Shown here: in pieces, positions 1-13,749 of the stretch
Numbering within the stretch: the stretch's first letter is position 1
Layout: each line of letters begins with the position of its first letter
Assembly: GCA_002105175.1 (NCBI GenBank)
Contig: MCGE01000046.1
Coordinates: forward strand, 217,648-281,647
DNA: 64,000 nucleotides
Direction of reading: 5' to 3'
DNA from: Absidia repens
Lineage: Eukaryota; Mucoromycota; Mucoromycetes; Mucorales; Cunninghamellaceae
The notes under the pieces: model-generated
Database searches by the model: none
The model's input: only the letters and a program-made list of their open reading frames with translations
Told to the model about the DNA's origin: nothing
Made by a program: the position numbers and the translations under genes

Positions 1-378
1 GCTCTGAACAATACAACGAAGTCTATTATATGAAGAGACAGCATAAATTAATACCAGTTACACGTAATCCAAGCAAATGCTCTGCCGGTCTTTTTCTTAT
101 TCATTCCACAAATCATCATTATATCACATATATCATACACATTGAGGATCAATTGCTTTATCACAAAACGGACACCAATTCAAATCACACATATCAGGTT
201 TTTTATTGTATAATTGAGTATATGTGTATATAAAACAAAGACAATTGAGATAAAGAGCGATATAAAATAAATGGGAGCGGGGAAGGGAGGGGAGATTTAA
301 CTAATCTAATTCACAGTCATTTATGGACAAAAAGGGAAACTAAAAATTTTTCTAAAACCAAAAATTTCTTGATTGCAG

Positions 379-2397
<2,019 letters not shown>

Positions 2398-2457
2398 TAT
2401 AGGTTGTTCGTTTGTGTATATTTTTTGTTTTGAAAAAAAAAATTGAAAGAGCAACCA

Positions 2458-2483
2458 AAAAAAAAAAAAAAAAAAAAAAAAAA
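2458..2483. repeat. poly-A tract of about 26 nt
   Basis: Homopolymer A run between the RBBP4-like start and the stop of the upstream small gene. It is the only distinctive element in this 140-bp spacer. Confidence 0.8.
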
Positions 2484-2539
2484 TCGAAAAGATTCAAATC
2501 GGAGTTTCGTTATGCGACAAATGTATGGGGCGGGGACCT

Positions 2540-2941
2540 CTATATACGTAATTTCACTACCATTTGTAAATGATGATCCGCTAATCCTTGCAGGGATGAC
2601 AATACACCAAGTTTAAGAGCTTGTTTGGCACAAGTTTCGACTGGAAAATATGCTTGTACAAAACGTGCCAAATTAGAAACTATTATAGCCTGGACACTGT
2701 GTATCATACATAGAGCATGACAATGTGCTGAAAATAAAACTCTGCTGGCATTTACGCCGTCCGCATCAATACGAATACTAGGCGACCATCAGCCGGAGCA
2801 AACTACGTGTATCCATTGGACTGTCACTTACTTTTTATCAAAGCGAGCTAGAAAAGGCACGGTTTCGCTGATAACTGGTAGCTTTGCACCACGGTCGCCT
2901 AATATGGTATGTACCTCCAGTATAGAGGCATTATCTTTCAT
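2540..2941 (-). CDS. Small two-exon protein of unknown function (115 aa)
   Basis: Exon A 2832-2941 (110 nt) and exon B 2540-2777 (238 nt) are joined by a 54-nt GTAAGT...TAG intron that carries a CTGAT branch-like motif; together they make exactly 116 codons including the stop. The product starts MKDNASILEVHTILGDRGAK and ends HLQMVVKLRI. Its middle is helix-like (ARFVQAYFPVETCAKQALKL). Coding support is the preserved frame across a consensus intron and protein-like composition in AT-rich DNA. The start is uncertain: sequence upstream (2945-3060) also reads like coding fragments (VPNIPLFR, WVDDAETRLIQ) but in different frames with stops. This may therefore be the 3' part of a larger or decaying gene. 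I recognise no family. Confidence 0.5.
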
Positions 2942-3414
2942 ATTACTGTATTAGCCTAGTTTCTGCATCATCTACCCAATGGAAGCATGGTATCCAATTC
3001 AACGAAACAAAGGTATGTTGGGCACACTTTCTGCAAAAGGTTCGACATTTATATCATACTATAGTAAACCTTTTCAGATTTTTCTCGCAAGAAAATAAAC
3101 TGTCATGTACTAAAAGTGCTGTACAATAATAAGTCTGTTAAGCTTATGATTCATCAAGCTTCAACAACATTGCAAATATAGATTTTTTTGATCATTTGCG
3201 ATTGCTTGAGTAGCGTTTTTTGAATTAAGGAATTGGGGTCACTTGGTGTGTCCACACAGCACGGACACTAAAATCATCTGTTTGCACAACCTGCTTAAAA
3301 ATTCCATTGATCGTCTTTTTTTTTTTGGTTTTTTTTTTTTTTTTTCTCCCTCTCTTTTTTTTTTCTTATCCCAACTTGTTATTCTCTTCATCTATCCAAT
3401 TCAAATACCCCACT
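2942..3414. other. Intergenic region, possible promoter of the 3415 gene
   Basis: Holds possible decayed coding fragments on the minus strand (2945-3060) and then long pyrimidine tracts (3316-3365) just upstream of the plus-strand start. Such CT/T-rich leaders precede several starts in this window. Confidence 0.4.
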
Positions 3415-4056
3415 ATGAAGAAGGATATTCGTAATCACCCTTATCACTTCGAACAAGCTTTACAGCGGCAGAATGGAAGCCAATGTACTTCAATTTCCAC
3501 GGTACCTCCAGCTGCTGATTTCAGTCCTAACAACAACAACGGTCTTTTACCAACCTATGAGCTTCAACACAAGCAACACCAACAACAACAAATCAAATCA
3601 AAGAACTCTACTTACTTTACATGGCTTGTATTTATGTATGCAAAATGGGTCCCATTTGATGGTATCAACCAAGGCAAACTTGAACAATCTCAACAACTAG
3701 GTGGGACATTTGTTGATATTGAGGACAGCAACTTTCCCAAGGTGAAGCGGGTACGAGTATTTCCAAAGTCAAATTATCTATCTTATCTTGGGGTGAAATA
3801 TCGGCTTTCACGAGTAATGCAACCTGACGCTTGGACTGATTCTCACGATCTCGCCACTCCTTCTCATAGGCAGCCACAACAGCATATTATGACTAGGTCC
3901 TTACCACCACCAACAACTTCACCTTCCGATTCAATCAGTGCAACGACAACAGTACCACCATCATCGCACAGTGCTTCTTCTACGATGGATTTGAAGTATT
4001 GGAGGTCAAGCTCCCATGGGTCGTCACAAACCTTGATATCTCACGTTATATCTTGA
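3415..4056 (+). CDS. Small hypothetical protein with a possible WWE-like segment (213 aa)
   Basis: Single uninterrupted frame from the first ATG after a T-rich leader. The frame is open upstream only through pyrimidine-rich DNA without an ATG, so 3415 is chosen. Residues 1-70 are low complexity (Q, N, H). About 72-150 is the only folded-looking part: WLVFMYAKWVPFD, then an acidic VDIED block and KVKRVRVFPKSNYLSYLGVK ending YRLSRVMQP. The W..FD....LE pattern followed by beta-like strands resembles the WWE-type N-terminal region of fungal DDHD phospholipases, but this is a weak impression. The tail is Ser/Thr/Pro-rich. A real gene is likely; function unknown. Confidence 0.6.
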   Translation: MKKDIRNHPYHFEQALQRQNGSQCTSISTVPPAADFSPNNNNGLLPTYELQHKQHQQQQIKSKNSTYFTWLVFMYAKWVPFDGINQGKLEQSQQLGGTFVDIEDSNFPKVKRVRVFPKSNYLSYLGVKYRLSRVMQPDAWTDSHDLATPSHRQPQQHIMTRSLPPPTTSPSDSISATTTVPPSSHSASSTMDLKYWRSSSHGSSQTLISHVIS

Positions 4057-6374
4057 TCTATTGGTGTGTAGTTTTTTATATATAGTATCCATCTCAATTT
4101 CCACTAGTTTATTTTCTTTTTTACCATTATACCTCCATTATTCATCTATTCAGTGTATCATGTACTTTTTTTTTTTTTACTATCATTCCTCGCTTCTTAT
4201 ACCTGTTTTACTTTGTATTGTTTTATATATGAAATTTAGTCTCAATAAAATCAATTTCAGTTTGCCTCTTTTTTGTATTGTCTTGCCTCGATGTCTTTTG
4301 TTTAAATGAATGATACGTGCTACTTATGATTATCAAGAAGAAAAACACTTGAATCTTTCCCTGTATAAAAATTGATCAATGAGGAAATATGATCCATTGT
4401 TGGAGCGTTGAAAAAAAAAAAAAAAGAAGATAGTAAGCATGTACCCCATGATGTTTACAAAGTTATGATGAGCAACAAATATATATCCATTAAACTGGTT
4501 AGGAACAGTAATTCTTCATGTCTCTCTTTTTTTCTCGGAAGAAGGATGTATAAGTACATAGGAATCGTAGATTCCCAGCGTATATGAACTGTTTTCAGTA
4601 CTGCACTGCATTGTATATGTCATGGGACAGTAGAATATCAGGTGATTCTTGTGTTTTAAAAAATTCATACTCATGTAGTAAAAAAAAAAACTTACACAAA
4701 CTGAGTGCATGTATTTTGAGCTAAAATAATACAATTTATATTTATATTTGGTGAACTATTATCTTGAGAATATCCTTCTCATCCAAAAAAGGCTACATAA
4801 ATGCGGTCCCCCGCCCACAAAAAAAAAAAAAGGAAGGAAAATAGAGATTAACGTCGATACCTGCCATGGTGTTTCCTTGTAAGAGTGAAATCACACGGCC
4901 GAGCATTACTGTATAAAGGAAATTCCGTGAATTAACAAAAAAAAAAAAAAAAACGAGTTCTTGTGCTTTGCTTCGCGGTTTTAGAATCCCGAAAAGTGAC
5001 AAATGAGAATGGGCCACTGAAACGATACCATTTCTCTCCATTCTCCTTTGTAAATCACTAAATACGGGCAATCATATTGTGTATATTTATGTAAAAAGGA
5101 AATTAACTAGGGCAATGCGTGTACTGGATTGTCACAAAGTCATGCCAGAAAAAAAAAGGAGAGAGTGGAAGTTTCTTTCCATTTTCATCACTTCAGCATC
5201 AAAAAAAAAAAAAAAAAAAAGAGCATGATCTCGGACTTCATATAACAGACTTGGACAACAACACATGATTTTATAAACAAGATGAAATACACAGACGTTT
5301 CCAGTGAAAAGGGAAAAAAAAAGGAGAGTTCTGTTTAGAGGGAGTACCGAGAGTACGCTGATGTGAATTAAACAGGCAAAGCGGAATTTGAAAAATGCAT
5401 GAATCAAGGAATATTGAATTCAGGGCCTTTCAAAAAGAAAAAGGGTTAGATGATCGACGTTACAGTCGATCAACATGAAAGAAATAAAGTCAAGACAAAA
5501 AATACCGTTTTTATACAACAAAAAGGGTATGGGAGAAGAAACCCTCACTATTACTATGATAACGACCTAGACAAATCAATATGATGAATGATTATACAGG
5601 AGTTTTGCCCTAATTCAATGACGGATAACGAAGAAAAAGGTTGTGATTTTAGAAATTGCATTGAATTAACTTTACTGAACCTTTAAGGAGAAAGGCATTA
5701 TCACTATCGAAAAAGAACGTGAAATTAAAAGAAAAAAATGGGAGAGAATGAGGTGAAGAAAGGATAGACGATGGCTGCCTATTTTGGCTTTCCATTTTCC
5801 TATGACACATATGATATAATAGGATACGGTACAATGTAATAACTTTAGTCTAGGTATTATATCCATTTTCTTCTCCCCCTTTTAAGCTCGTGTTATGCCC
5901 TGATTTTTTTAAACGCATTAAATGATGATATGACCTTATAACCATGAAGAGCATGAATATTGCCACTATAGTTAAATAATTCTATATCCTATTTCTTAAA
6001 TTGATATTCTATCTCGCTTCTTAAGTCTCATTTTGGGTTCTCACAGACTTAATCTTTTCATTCTAAATCTGACTTCTCTCCTTACCCTCGGTAAGTGGAT
6101 TTGATTTCATTGCATTGGACCAATAGTATTTGACATCATTCTAAATGATATTATTTCTTTTTTCTTTTTTTCCAAATCATGTTATATTCTATTCAAGTCA
6201 AATAGTAATAATAATAATATTTAAAAAAAAAAATATTTAAATACAGTTGGTGCTCCTTACATCTTATTTCTTCTTCTCTTTATCTTTTTACTTTTTTTTT
6301 TACTTTGACGTGCTCTCCAGTCCCTTTTTAAACACCGAAAGGATTTAGGAATTAATTTCTCGCTCAATCTCAAA
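4057..6374. other. Intergenic, AT-rich, no supported gene
   Basis: Contains short A and T homopolymers (for example 4934-4952 and 5201-5220), AATAAA-like sites after the 3415 gene (near 4244) and, toward the right end, T-rich promoter-like DNA for the C2H2 factor. Open frames here are created by homopolymers or begin at non-ATG codons. I see no spliced gene. Confidence 0.5.
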
Positions 6375-8060
6375 ATGTCTTCTTGCATACAAACATTTCA
6401 AGATTCTCTCATTCATGACCCTCAAACTAATGTGTTACGTCTTGTCAATCCCAACTCACTTGATCAAGAACATCAACTAATTACCAACGCTGACTATTAC
6501 TTGACTTCGCCTACTTCAAAGCAAGAAGATTTTCAACCAATAGCTCGTCGTTTTAGTTATGCTGACTTACTCTCCAGTCAAACAACCAACTCGTATGAAA
6601 ACGATTCTTATTATCTACCCTTGACATCTTCCTCACCTTCCAATGACAGTGATGACTACCCGAACCTTCAAAGTAGTAGCAGTGACTCTTCCACCAGTCC
6701 TACCAACGACCAACTGAACCTCATGAATGGTGGCAGCAGCAGCAACAACACGTTGGGACCTTTTTTGGTAAACGATACCCACCTTCACCCCGCCTCTGGC
6801 TCAACTACACCTCATCCGGCTGATATAACCTCTCCTGCGACTCTCATTTCTGGTATATCCTCTGCTTCTACTGCTTCCAACATGCAATTGGCTGATGTTT
6901 CTTCTACATCTATGCAACCATTCAACGTGACTTGCTCGCCTACTCCATCTGTAGTGGAACCTCACTTTTTACAACAACAGCAGCAGCAGCACCGTCATTC
7001 TATTGCAACAGCTCAATACCTTGGAAATAATGCAGCGCCTTTATCCTCTTATGTTTATGATAACAACATCCATCGCCACCATAGCTTTGATCATAACACT
7101 ATTCTTGAACAAACTAGAAATCATCCGCAGCAGCAACAGCAGTGTTTTTCCAACAACAGCAATTCTGGTATTATTCAAGGTTATTCCAATCTCGGACAAC
7201 ACCCATCAAGACCCATGACTCCTGTTTCACCTCATAGCAAGGACAATCATCAACGCAACAATAATCACATGCATCAAGGACAACAAGGAATGATGAACGA
7301 TCTCTGTGTATCTATTCCGCCTTCTTCTATGTTCAATATGTCTCCACTTTCCAATACTTCAACGATACAATCACCTTCCACCATGCCATCCGGTACAAAC
7401 CCTATACACTCATCTGCTGCTCATCACCACCGCCATCACCATCATCATCGTTCCAGCATGCCTCTTTTAAATCACAACACCAAACGAGAACAAATACATG
7501 ACGAAAAGAAAAATCATAACACCAAGAAAACACCAAGATCTCGTGGTCGCCGGGTTTCCAATATACCAAGCAATGGTGCCCGTATGTTTGTATGCAAGTC
7601 TGATGGATGTGGAAAAGTTTTCAAACGATCTGAACATTTAAAAAGACATATCCGATCTATCCATACCTTGGAAAAACGTAAGTCCATTAAATATATATAT
7701 ATAGCGAGGACGATGATGGAAGGGAAGGAAACCCGTAGTTTGTTTATAGACTAACTGTATCGTTTCATTTATGTATATATAGCATTTGAATGTCCTTATC
7801 AAAGCTGTAACAAACGATTCTCTCGATCCGATAACCTCAATCAGCATATTCGTATTCATCGACACAGCAGCAATAGTGCAATCAAATTGGATAAACAACA
7901 ACAACAACAACAAAGACAGTCGCCACAACAGCCTATAAATTCATCAGCATCAGATTCAGCACTGCTATCATCATCTCCTTCACCTTCTTCTTCCACTAGT
8001 GACCATCATCAGTCATCCGAAAATCAGCATTTTTCCAATTACGTCCAAAGCTTCATATAG
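6375..8060 (+). CDS. C2H2 zinc-finger transcription factor (Msn2/Com2-type finger pair, 526 aa)
   Basis: Exon 1 6375-7677, intron 7678-7782 (GTAAGT...ATATAG), exon 2 7783-8060. The two exons add to 527 codons. A long disordered Ser/Asn/Gln/His-rich N-terminus, likely activating, precedes two tandem C2H2 fingers at about residues 405-458. Finger 1 is FVCKSDGCGKVFKRSEHLKR plus its HIRSIH; the linker reads TLEKPFEC; finger 2 is CPYQSCNKRFSRSDNLNQ plus HIRIH. Spacing and the RSEHLKR/RSDNLNQ contacts match stress-response STRE-binding (AGGGG-type) factors, so Msn2/4/Com2-like DNA recognition is inferred. The intron falls in the linker between fingers; reading through it would give a one-finger protein ending at 7754. 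An AATAAA lies at 8428. The exact orthologue is not assigned. Confidence 0.9.
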
Positions 8061-8540
8061 TCCATTATTCCGATTATTTACCTTTTTTTTCTTTATTACT
8101 ACTATTTTTCTTTTTCTTTTTTACAACCATCTTTATTTTTTACTGTCTTTTAGCCTTTTACCCTTATGTATGACCTTCCATTTTTCTTTTATATTTTTTT
8201 TTTTACTTCACTTTAATGCTACATCCTCACTAGTACAGTATTCATATACATTTTTTTATGCTTTTATCAATCCCTTTTATATATATATATCATATATATA
8301 TATATATACAACTACTTTTCTTTTGATATCCTATTCTTCTCTATTGTAAAAAATGGTTGATCTTACTTTTACTTTTATTTCGGGTGGAAACTAAATTCTG
8401 TTTAATTGATAAACTGTTTTTCTTTGAAATAAAAATACACTTTTGTCTCGCCTTTGATGTGTGTGTGCTTGATTGTCTACATTCCCCAAGCTGGATTCAA
8501 AATTCAGTCAGTTTTACCAGTTATTTTCTTAGACCCAAAC
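8061..8540. other. 3' flank of the zinc-finger gene
   Basis: T-rich 3' flank with a (TA)n stretch around 8278-8308 and an AATAAA at 8428. No gene seen. Confidence 0.5.
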
Positions 8541-8890
8541 CAAACCGTCAAATGAGGGGGAAATGTTTTAAATCCCGACCACGTGGATTTTTTATTTACT
8601 CCTTTTTTTTTTTTTGTCGCTCTTTCTTTTCTCTTTTTTTTTTTTTTTTTCTTCATCATTCAACTTCTTTGAGGTTATGTTGGTGTCAGATTAGGGCCTG
8701 GACTAGCTTAGAAGGGTTTTCAGAACAGGGATTACAACATGCATGGGGAAACCCTTCCATTTTGGATCCAGGATTTTGAACCACCATTAGTTGACTTTTT
8801 TGAAGCCTTCATTACCTTTGTTTAGTTTTAGTTTGTCCATAGCTTGTATCTACATCTAAATAAACTATGCCATTTTTACTGCTTTAATAT
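8541..8890 (+). repeat. Dispersed repeat family, copy 1 (near full length)
   Basis: Starts near the conserved head CCCGACCACGTGG, followed by ATTTTTTATTTACTC, two T/C-rich tracts, a GATTAGGGCCTGGACTAGCT block, the core CATGGGGAAACCCTTCCATT (8742-8761), CATTAGTTGA, and a tail with AATAAA near 8858 and TTTTTACTGCTTTAAT. It aligns over its whole length with the reverse-strand copy at 38455-38825. Confidence 0.75.
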
Positions 8891-10273
8891 AGAATAGCCC
8901 ATTATATTTTCTCTCATGTCTTGTGCAATGTATTTCTTTTTTTTTTTTTTACTATCCTCCTCTTCTGATAAGTGTTGACTGCTTCGATGTTGCAGTCAAA
9001 GATATCCCTTTTGTCTTTCCCGTGTCCTGTAAAGTGTATTAACGATCACTTTAAAATCGTCCCTTAGATTAGTATTGGTTATTCTTCACCTCTCACGTTA
9101 GTCCCTTCTTCATGCGCCTCCCAACAGATCCTCCCATTAAATCCCTAAAACTAGTTGTTTTTTTTTTTTTTTTTGGTTTTATGTACCTACCTATGTTTTT
9201 CAAAAAAAAAAAAAAAAAAAAAACTCCCCATCCTCTGATACGTCTGATACGTCTGATAATGAACAAAGTCGCTATTACATAGCTGGTTTATGGGTGTATT
9301 TCATTAACCGGTTTGTTTTTATTTCACCCACTATGGCTGCTTTTTCCCTCTCCCTTCGTTTAGTATCAAAGAGGGTCCTATTCCTGCACAGCCAATCATA
9401 TAAATAAATCTAGGTCTCAAACTATGAGTGTCAACGCCCATTCTAGAGCAGTTTGCACTGATTTCTAGCTTATCTATAACCATTTACCCCATCCATCAAC
9501 ATCCCACCGATAGGTTGACAGCTCTAGGACCCTTGATTTTGCAATGTGGCAATATTCCCTCTCTGTCATTCACATTAATCAACCTAGAGAGTGTCACCGG
9601 TGACTGGACATGCAGTGTATATCCCGGTTGATTTATATATATATATATATATATATATTGCGCAAGATATATATGATAAGCACTCCCGGAGCCGGAGCTA
9701 CTGGAGGCCAAAGGGCTGTCCATTAAGGTGTATGAGGGGGGGGATGTTTTAGTTTAATCAAAAACGAACCTCTTCCTTGACACCCAGTAGATCTTTGTTT
9801 TTTTCTTTTTTTTGCTAGTGTGAGAATATTTTTGATCTATTAAAATATCATTATCTGCGATACTGTATGAGTATGTGAGAGTTTAGGATATCATAATACC
9901 GTTCCACTAGTCAGCAAGCCAACCAGCTAACGCCCCCCCCCCTCTGTCTCTTCCCAAAAAAAAGGAGCCCATGCATCTTCAAATGTAATATCATTATAAA
10001 AAATACAAAGTTGTAAAATAAGGTTTTATTGATATATAAATTGTTCAGAATGGGAAGTAAATACAATACAGTATAGTGTAGAAAACAAAGTTCATAAAAT
10101 TGGAGATGATAGAATTGATCTGACCTAAATACTAATCGAATTTACTAGGGGGAATGATGTGTGTATATTCGAGACAAAAAATGTGCATCCTAGTCATATC
10201 CGAAGTCGTACATATTTGCGTAGCACAATCCTATATGGAATAGGAGAGATGGAAATAGAAGGACACACTATGT

Positions 10274-10312
<39 letters not shown>

Positions 10313-10495
10313 GCGGTTTGAGTTCAAGATTGGTTCAGTGTGAATGAGGGCTTCTACGATTTAATCAATTGAAGTTTGAAGGAAAAAGGAAAGGAGGAAT
10401 AGACAAAGGTAAAAAATAAAATAAAAACATGAATAATAAATGATAATAATAATAATAATAATAATAATAAAATGATCATAAAATATAGTAACAGT
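8891..10495. other. Intergenic with simple repeats
   Basis: Holds paired T and A runs (9159-9175, 9201-9222), a short GATACGTCT direct repeat (9236-9257), (TA)n at 9633-9658, poly-A of 37 nt at 10275-10311 and (AAT)n at 10445-10470. A minus-strand open stretch at about 9498-9640 (NQPGYTLHVQSPVTLSRL) looks protein-like but lacks a start and splice support. No gene is called. Confidence 0.45.
10275..10311. repeat. poly-A tract of 37 nt
   Basis: Uninterrupted A run downstream of the nucleoporin gene (a T run relative to that gene). Among the longest homopolymers in the window. Confidence 0.9.
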
Positions 10496-12578
10496 CTAAA
10501 AACGGAGATGATTTCTGATCCAGGTGGCATAACTGTCGTCGACTGCTTTGGTTACTTGTTGACCTCTTGTATTAGTGAATTCAGACGACGTTGTTGATGA
10601 TGATATAGGGCTCGAAGTTTGAAGCAATGATGACGATGATGATGATGGTTGTGATAGAGGTGATGACGATGAAGCTGTAGTTGATGATGATGAAGATGAT
10701 ATTTTGAAGAGTCCCAAGGTAAATTTGGTCGGATTGTCGTTTGTTTTGAATACACCTCGGGTAGGTTGAGCCAAAATAACAGGACCAGATCGAATGGAGG
10801 TTGATGACGCCGAATCAGTGGTATTATTGTTGTGGTTTTTGTTGTTGTTTCCAGTAGCTGTCGCCGCTGTTATCAATGGAGTGACACCCACCATAAAGTT
10901 CCCTTCGACAACCTTCCCATTGTTTTCGAGTGCTTTTTTTGCCCCTTGTTCAGTAACATACCGAATGGTCATCCAATTTCCGTCAGATAAATCCTTTTCA
11001 GCAATTTCACCGCACTTTTCAAAGTAGTTCAACACTTGGGTTGTCAGATTTGTAGGAAATCCAAAAATGCAGACAGATGTTGACGTTCCATTTTTGATGC
11101 CGTGTTCATTCATACCACTACAAAACAAATGCCATAAATAAACTATCAAATCTATTTTCTCTTTCGATATTTACCTTGTCATTGTAATATTCTTTTTCAT
11201 ATCATTCAAATTTGCTGAAGTAAAAAATAAAAATACAATAAAAGTAAGTAACGCATGTATACAAATATTTCGATTAAATCATGAGATTTATAATTAGTAT
11301 TTTTTTCCAACAGTTTTTTTTTTTTTTTTTTTGCTTTTTTACCTGACATGATTGCTGGTTTGGGATTAACCCCAATATCCCACAAAGATGACACTGGAGG
11401 CTGATCTAAATTGATATCAGTTGGTTTACGTTTTCCAAAGCCGGCGTATGATTCATCATGTTGACCTCCAAAAATCCCGGAAGAAGAAGCAGGTGAGGAT
11501 GTTGATTTGAATAAAACACGTCGACTATAAGTAAATTAAACAAGAGTTGATAAACAGCGTCTTTTCCCCTCCTTTTTTTTCAAGCGCTTTTTTAATCTTT
11601 ACTTGCTGCTATCATTGCTGTCAATAAAACGCTTTTGTCCAGTGGTTGCATTTTCCGAGGTCTATTATTTCGTGGGAAAAGAATTAAGTACAAGGTTCAT
11701 GAGTATATTTTTTATTTCGAAAATGTGTTGATATTCTTTACCTGAGCAGGGGTACCAGTCAAAAAACCAGGAAGTACTGTTCGTTTGTCACCAAAAGGAT
11801 GTGAAGATGACGGCGCAGATGAAGAAAAAGTTCGTCTCAGGTTTGAGTTGTCCTTTTGCTGATTCGAGTTTGAAGCGGAAATAGTGGTTTCCTTGCCTTT
11901 GTAGATAAATGTGTTGACCGAAGTAGTTTTGCTGTCAGGGCTGGTGGATGACGATGAGCTTTCCCCTAAGAAAAAGTTTGATGGGAATGTAGTACGATTG
12001 ATCCCATCAGGTCGGATAGTGAAGTACGGCACATTGGTATCTGGAAACGCGGCTTGCAAACTAAGAAGTGACGATCCCTGTTGTTGCTGTTGTTGCTGTT
12101 GTTGCTGTTGTGGCGCACCAAAAAGTGATGGCTGCTGTTGTGTTGTTGTTGCAGTTGTTGTATTAGTGCCAAAAAGAGATTTTTGTTGTTGGGGTTGTTG
12201 CGCTTGTGCTGTTGCATTTCCAAAGCTGAATGAGGTACCTTGATTAGTTTTATTAGCAGTTGAGCCAAAGAGTGATTGCGTTTGAGGCTGTTGTTGCTGC
12301 TGTTGCTGCTGAGTAGCTGTATTGCCAAAACTAAAGGATGTGCCTTGATTAGCGTTAGTTGCGGTAGAGCCAAACAGTGATGTGGTAGATGCTGGTGCTG
12401 ATGTAGTAGGGGCAGCTGCATTGGAAGAGAAAAGAGCAGTAGAAGTTGTTCCAGTAGCAGGCGTGAATAAAGAGGTTGTGTTTCGCTGATGACCAAAACC
12501 ACCAGGAGTTGCTGTAGCTGGCGCGGTTGTAGCAGAGTTACCGAAGATCCCAGTCGTTTGAGATGATTGACCAAACAT
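10496..12578 (-). CDS. Nup53/Nup35-family nucleoporin with N-terminal FG repeats (579 aa, 5 exons)
   Basis: Exons on the minus strand: 11742-12578, 11603-11661, 11343-11524, 11175-11214, 10496-11117; they sum to 580 codons in frame. Residues 1 to about 165 carry FG motifs (GIFG, GGFG, repeated SLFGS and SFSFGN) interrupted by polyQ. The middle has GFGKRKPTDINLDQPPVSSL and a proline-rich stretch. The Nup35-type RRM is SVCIFGFPTNLTTQVLNYF, then a short strand ending DGNWMTIRYV and VVEGNFMVGV. The C-terminus is a Ser-rich linker ending ATWIRNHLRF, suitable as an amphipathic membrane-binding helix. The family dimerises through this RRM and links Nup155/Nup170 and Nup93/Nic96 to the pore membrane. 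Poly-T occurs in one intron. Yeast Nup53 and Nup59 are paralogues, so no symbol is assigned. Confidence 0.9.
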
Positions 12579-13214
12579 AACAAAGGAATAAAAATTTTAT
12601 TTGTTATAAACGAAATCAAAAGAAGGATATATGCTATATATACACACAGACAAAAAAAAAAAAAAAAAACAAGGAAAAATGAAAAGGAGGTGGAAACAAA
12701 AAAAAAATCACGGGTACGGAAATATTTTTTTTCGAAGTCACTCTATTTTTTAACGCTGAGATTCATCACCATCCCCATAGCCCCCCCCCCAAAAAAAAAG
12801 GAACTAAACTGCAATGCCCACTACACCAAGCTTCATATTATAAGAGTGACTTCCGGTAGACACAGAGAACAAGATCGCCAAACATTGAATGACGACTATA
12901 TAAAATTTTATATTGATGAGGAATTAAACTTCATTGCTCGATGTTTCGTGTTGCACAAGCTCATCAACCCCGCAACGAATAATTCATTCATGATTATGGT
13001 ACGATATCTCAGAAAACCTACAATTTGAAAGCAATACAGCGCAGTACAATAAATGTTGGATTACTAACAAAGAGCTACATTGTTTTTTCTATACTCATGT
13101 ATCGTGCATTATGAATGTTTCTTCCAAATCATACATATATTATTCATTTTACACTAAAATCCATCATCATATTTTGAAACTTTGAAATTCATCTTGACTA
13201 AATACATAAAAATA
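12579..13214. other. Intergenic upstream of the nucleoporin
   Basis: A-rich near the nucleoporin start (12652-12670, 12699-12707) and a C10 run next to an A run at 12781-12799. A plus-strand open stretch at 12840-13025 (DYIKFYIDEELNFIARCF) looks protein-like but has no ATG-supported gene structure. Confidence 0.4.
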
Positions 13215-13406
13215 TGACTTTAGAATAAAATCTCGTCAATAAAGTCTTTGTAGCCTAGATGAAAAGATTCTTTTTGCTAAGAAAACACATTTATTTTATA
13301 CCTTTTGCTCCGGATCTATACTATGTGTCGTTAAAGCCCCAAGATAACGTCGTGGACCATCGCGGCCTGTCATTATGGTGCAATCCAACAAGAATGAAAA
13401 CTGGAC
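13215..13406 (-). pseudogene. Possible decayed fragment of a VWA-domain protein
   Basis: On the minus strand 13406-13296 reads VQFSFLLDCTIMTGRDGPRR and then YLGALTTHSIDPEQKV before a stop. After 25 nt, 13275-13215 reads KESFHLGYKDFIDEILF and a stop. The pair resembles the start of a von Willebrand A fold (hydrophobic strand, D-C-T-x-M near the MIDAS position, then a strand with GYKDFID), as in fungal alpha-kinase-type VWA proteins. The 25-nt gap is too short for a normal intron and the canonical DxSxS-like motif is incomplete, so this reads as a relic. Assignment is tentative. Confidence 0.25.
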
Positions 13407-13584
13407 CCTAGCGATGAAATTTTTATATTCACTTTAAGAACCTTAGAGTTGCAAAAATAAACCTACTGGGCGTCAGACATGAGGTTCTTGGAGTGTAGTT
13501 TTCCAATGAAATTAGAACCCTCCCCGCACCTTAATGGGCAGCCCTAGGGCTCAACTAGCTTCGGTTTGGGCTTTAGTCTATCAC

Positions 13585-13614
<30 letters not shown>
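13585..13614. repeat. (TA)n microsatellite
   Basis: A simple TA run of about 28 nt, left of repeat-family copy 2. Confidence 0.8.
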
Positions 13615-13615
<1 letters not shown>

Positions 13616-13749
13616 ACGAGCCAAATATACACAACGTGTCCAGCCTAGCGGAGGTTACGCTGACGGCACAACTCAGGTTGACTGATATGATATAGTAGAG
13701 CGGGAATAAAGTCGCGTTTCATATTAAGAGACATAGTGTCAGAGTTGTT

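Noticed and set aside
10159..10347. 62-codon frame with a long Lys run
   Set aside because: Created by the poly-A tract; no family or start support.
11911..12243. Cys/Val-rich plus-strand frame
   Set aside because: Antisense shadow of the polyQ part of the nucleoporin.
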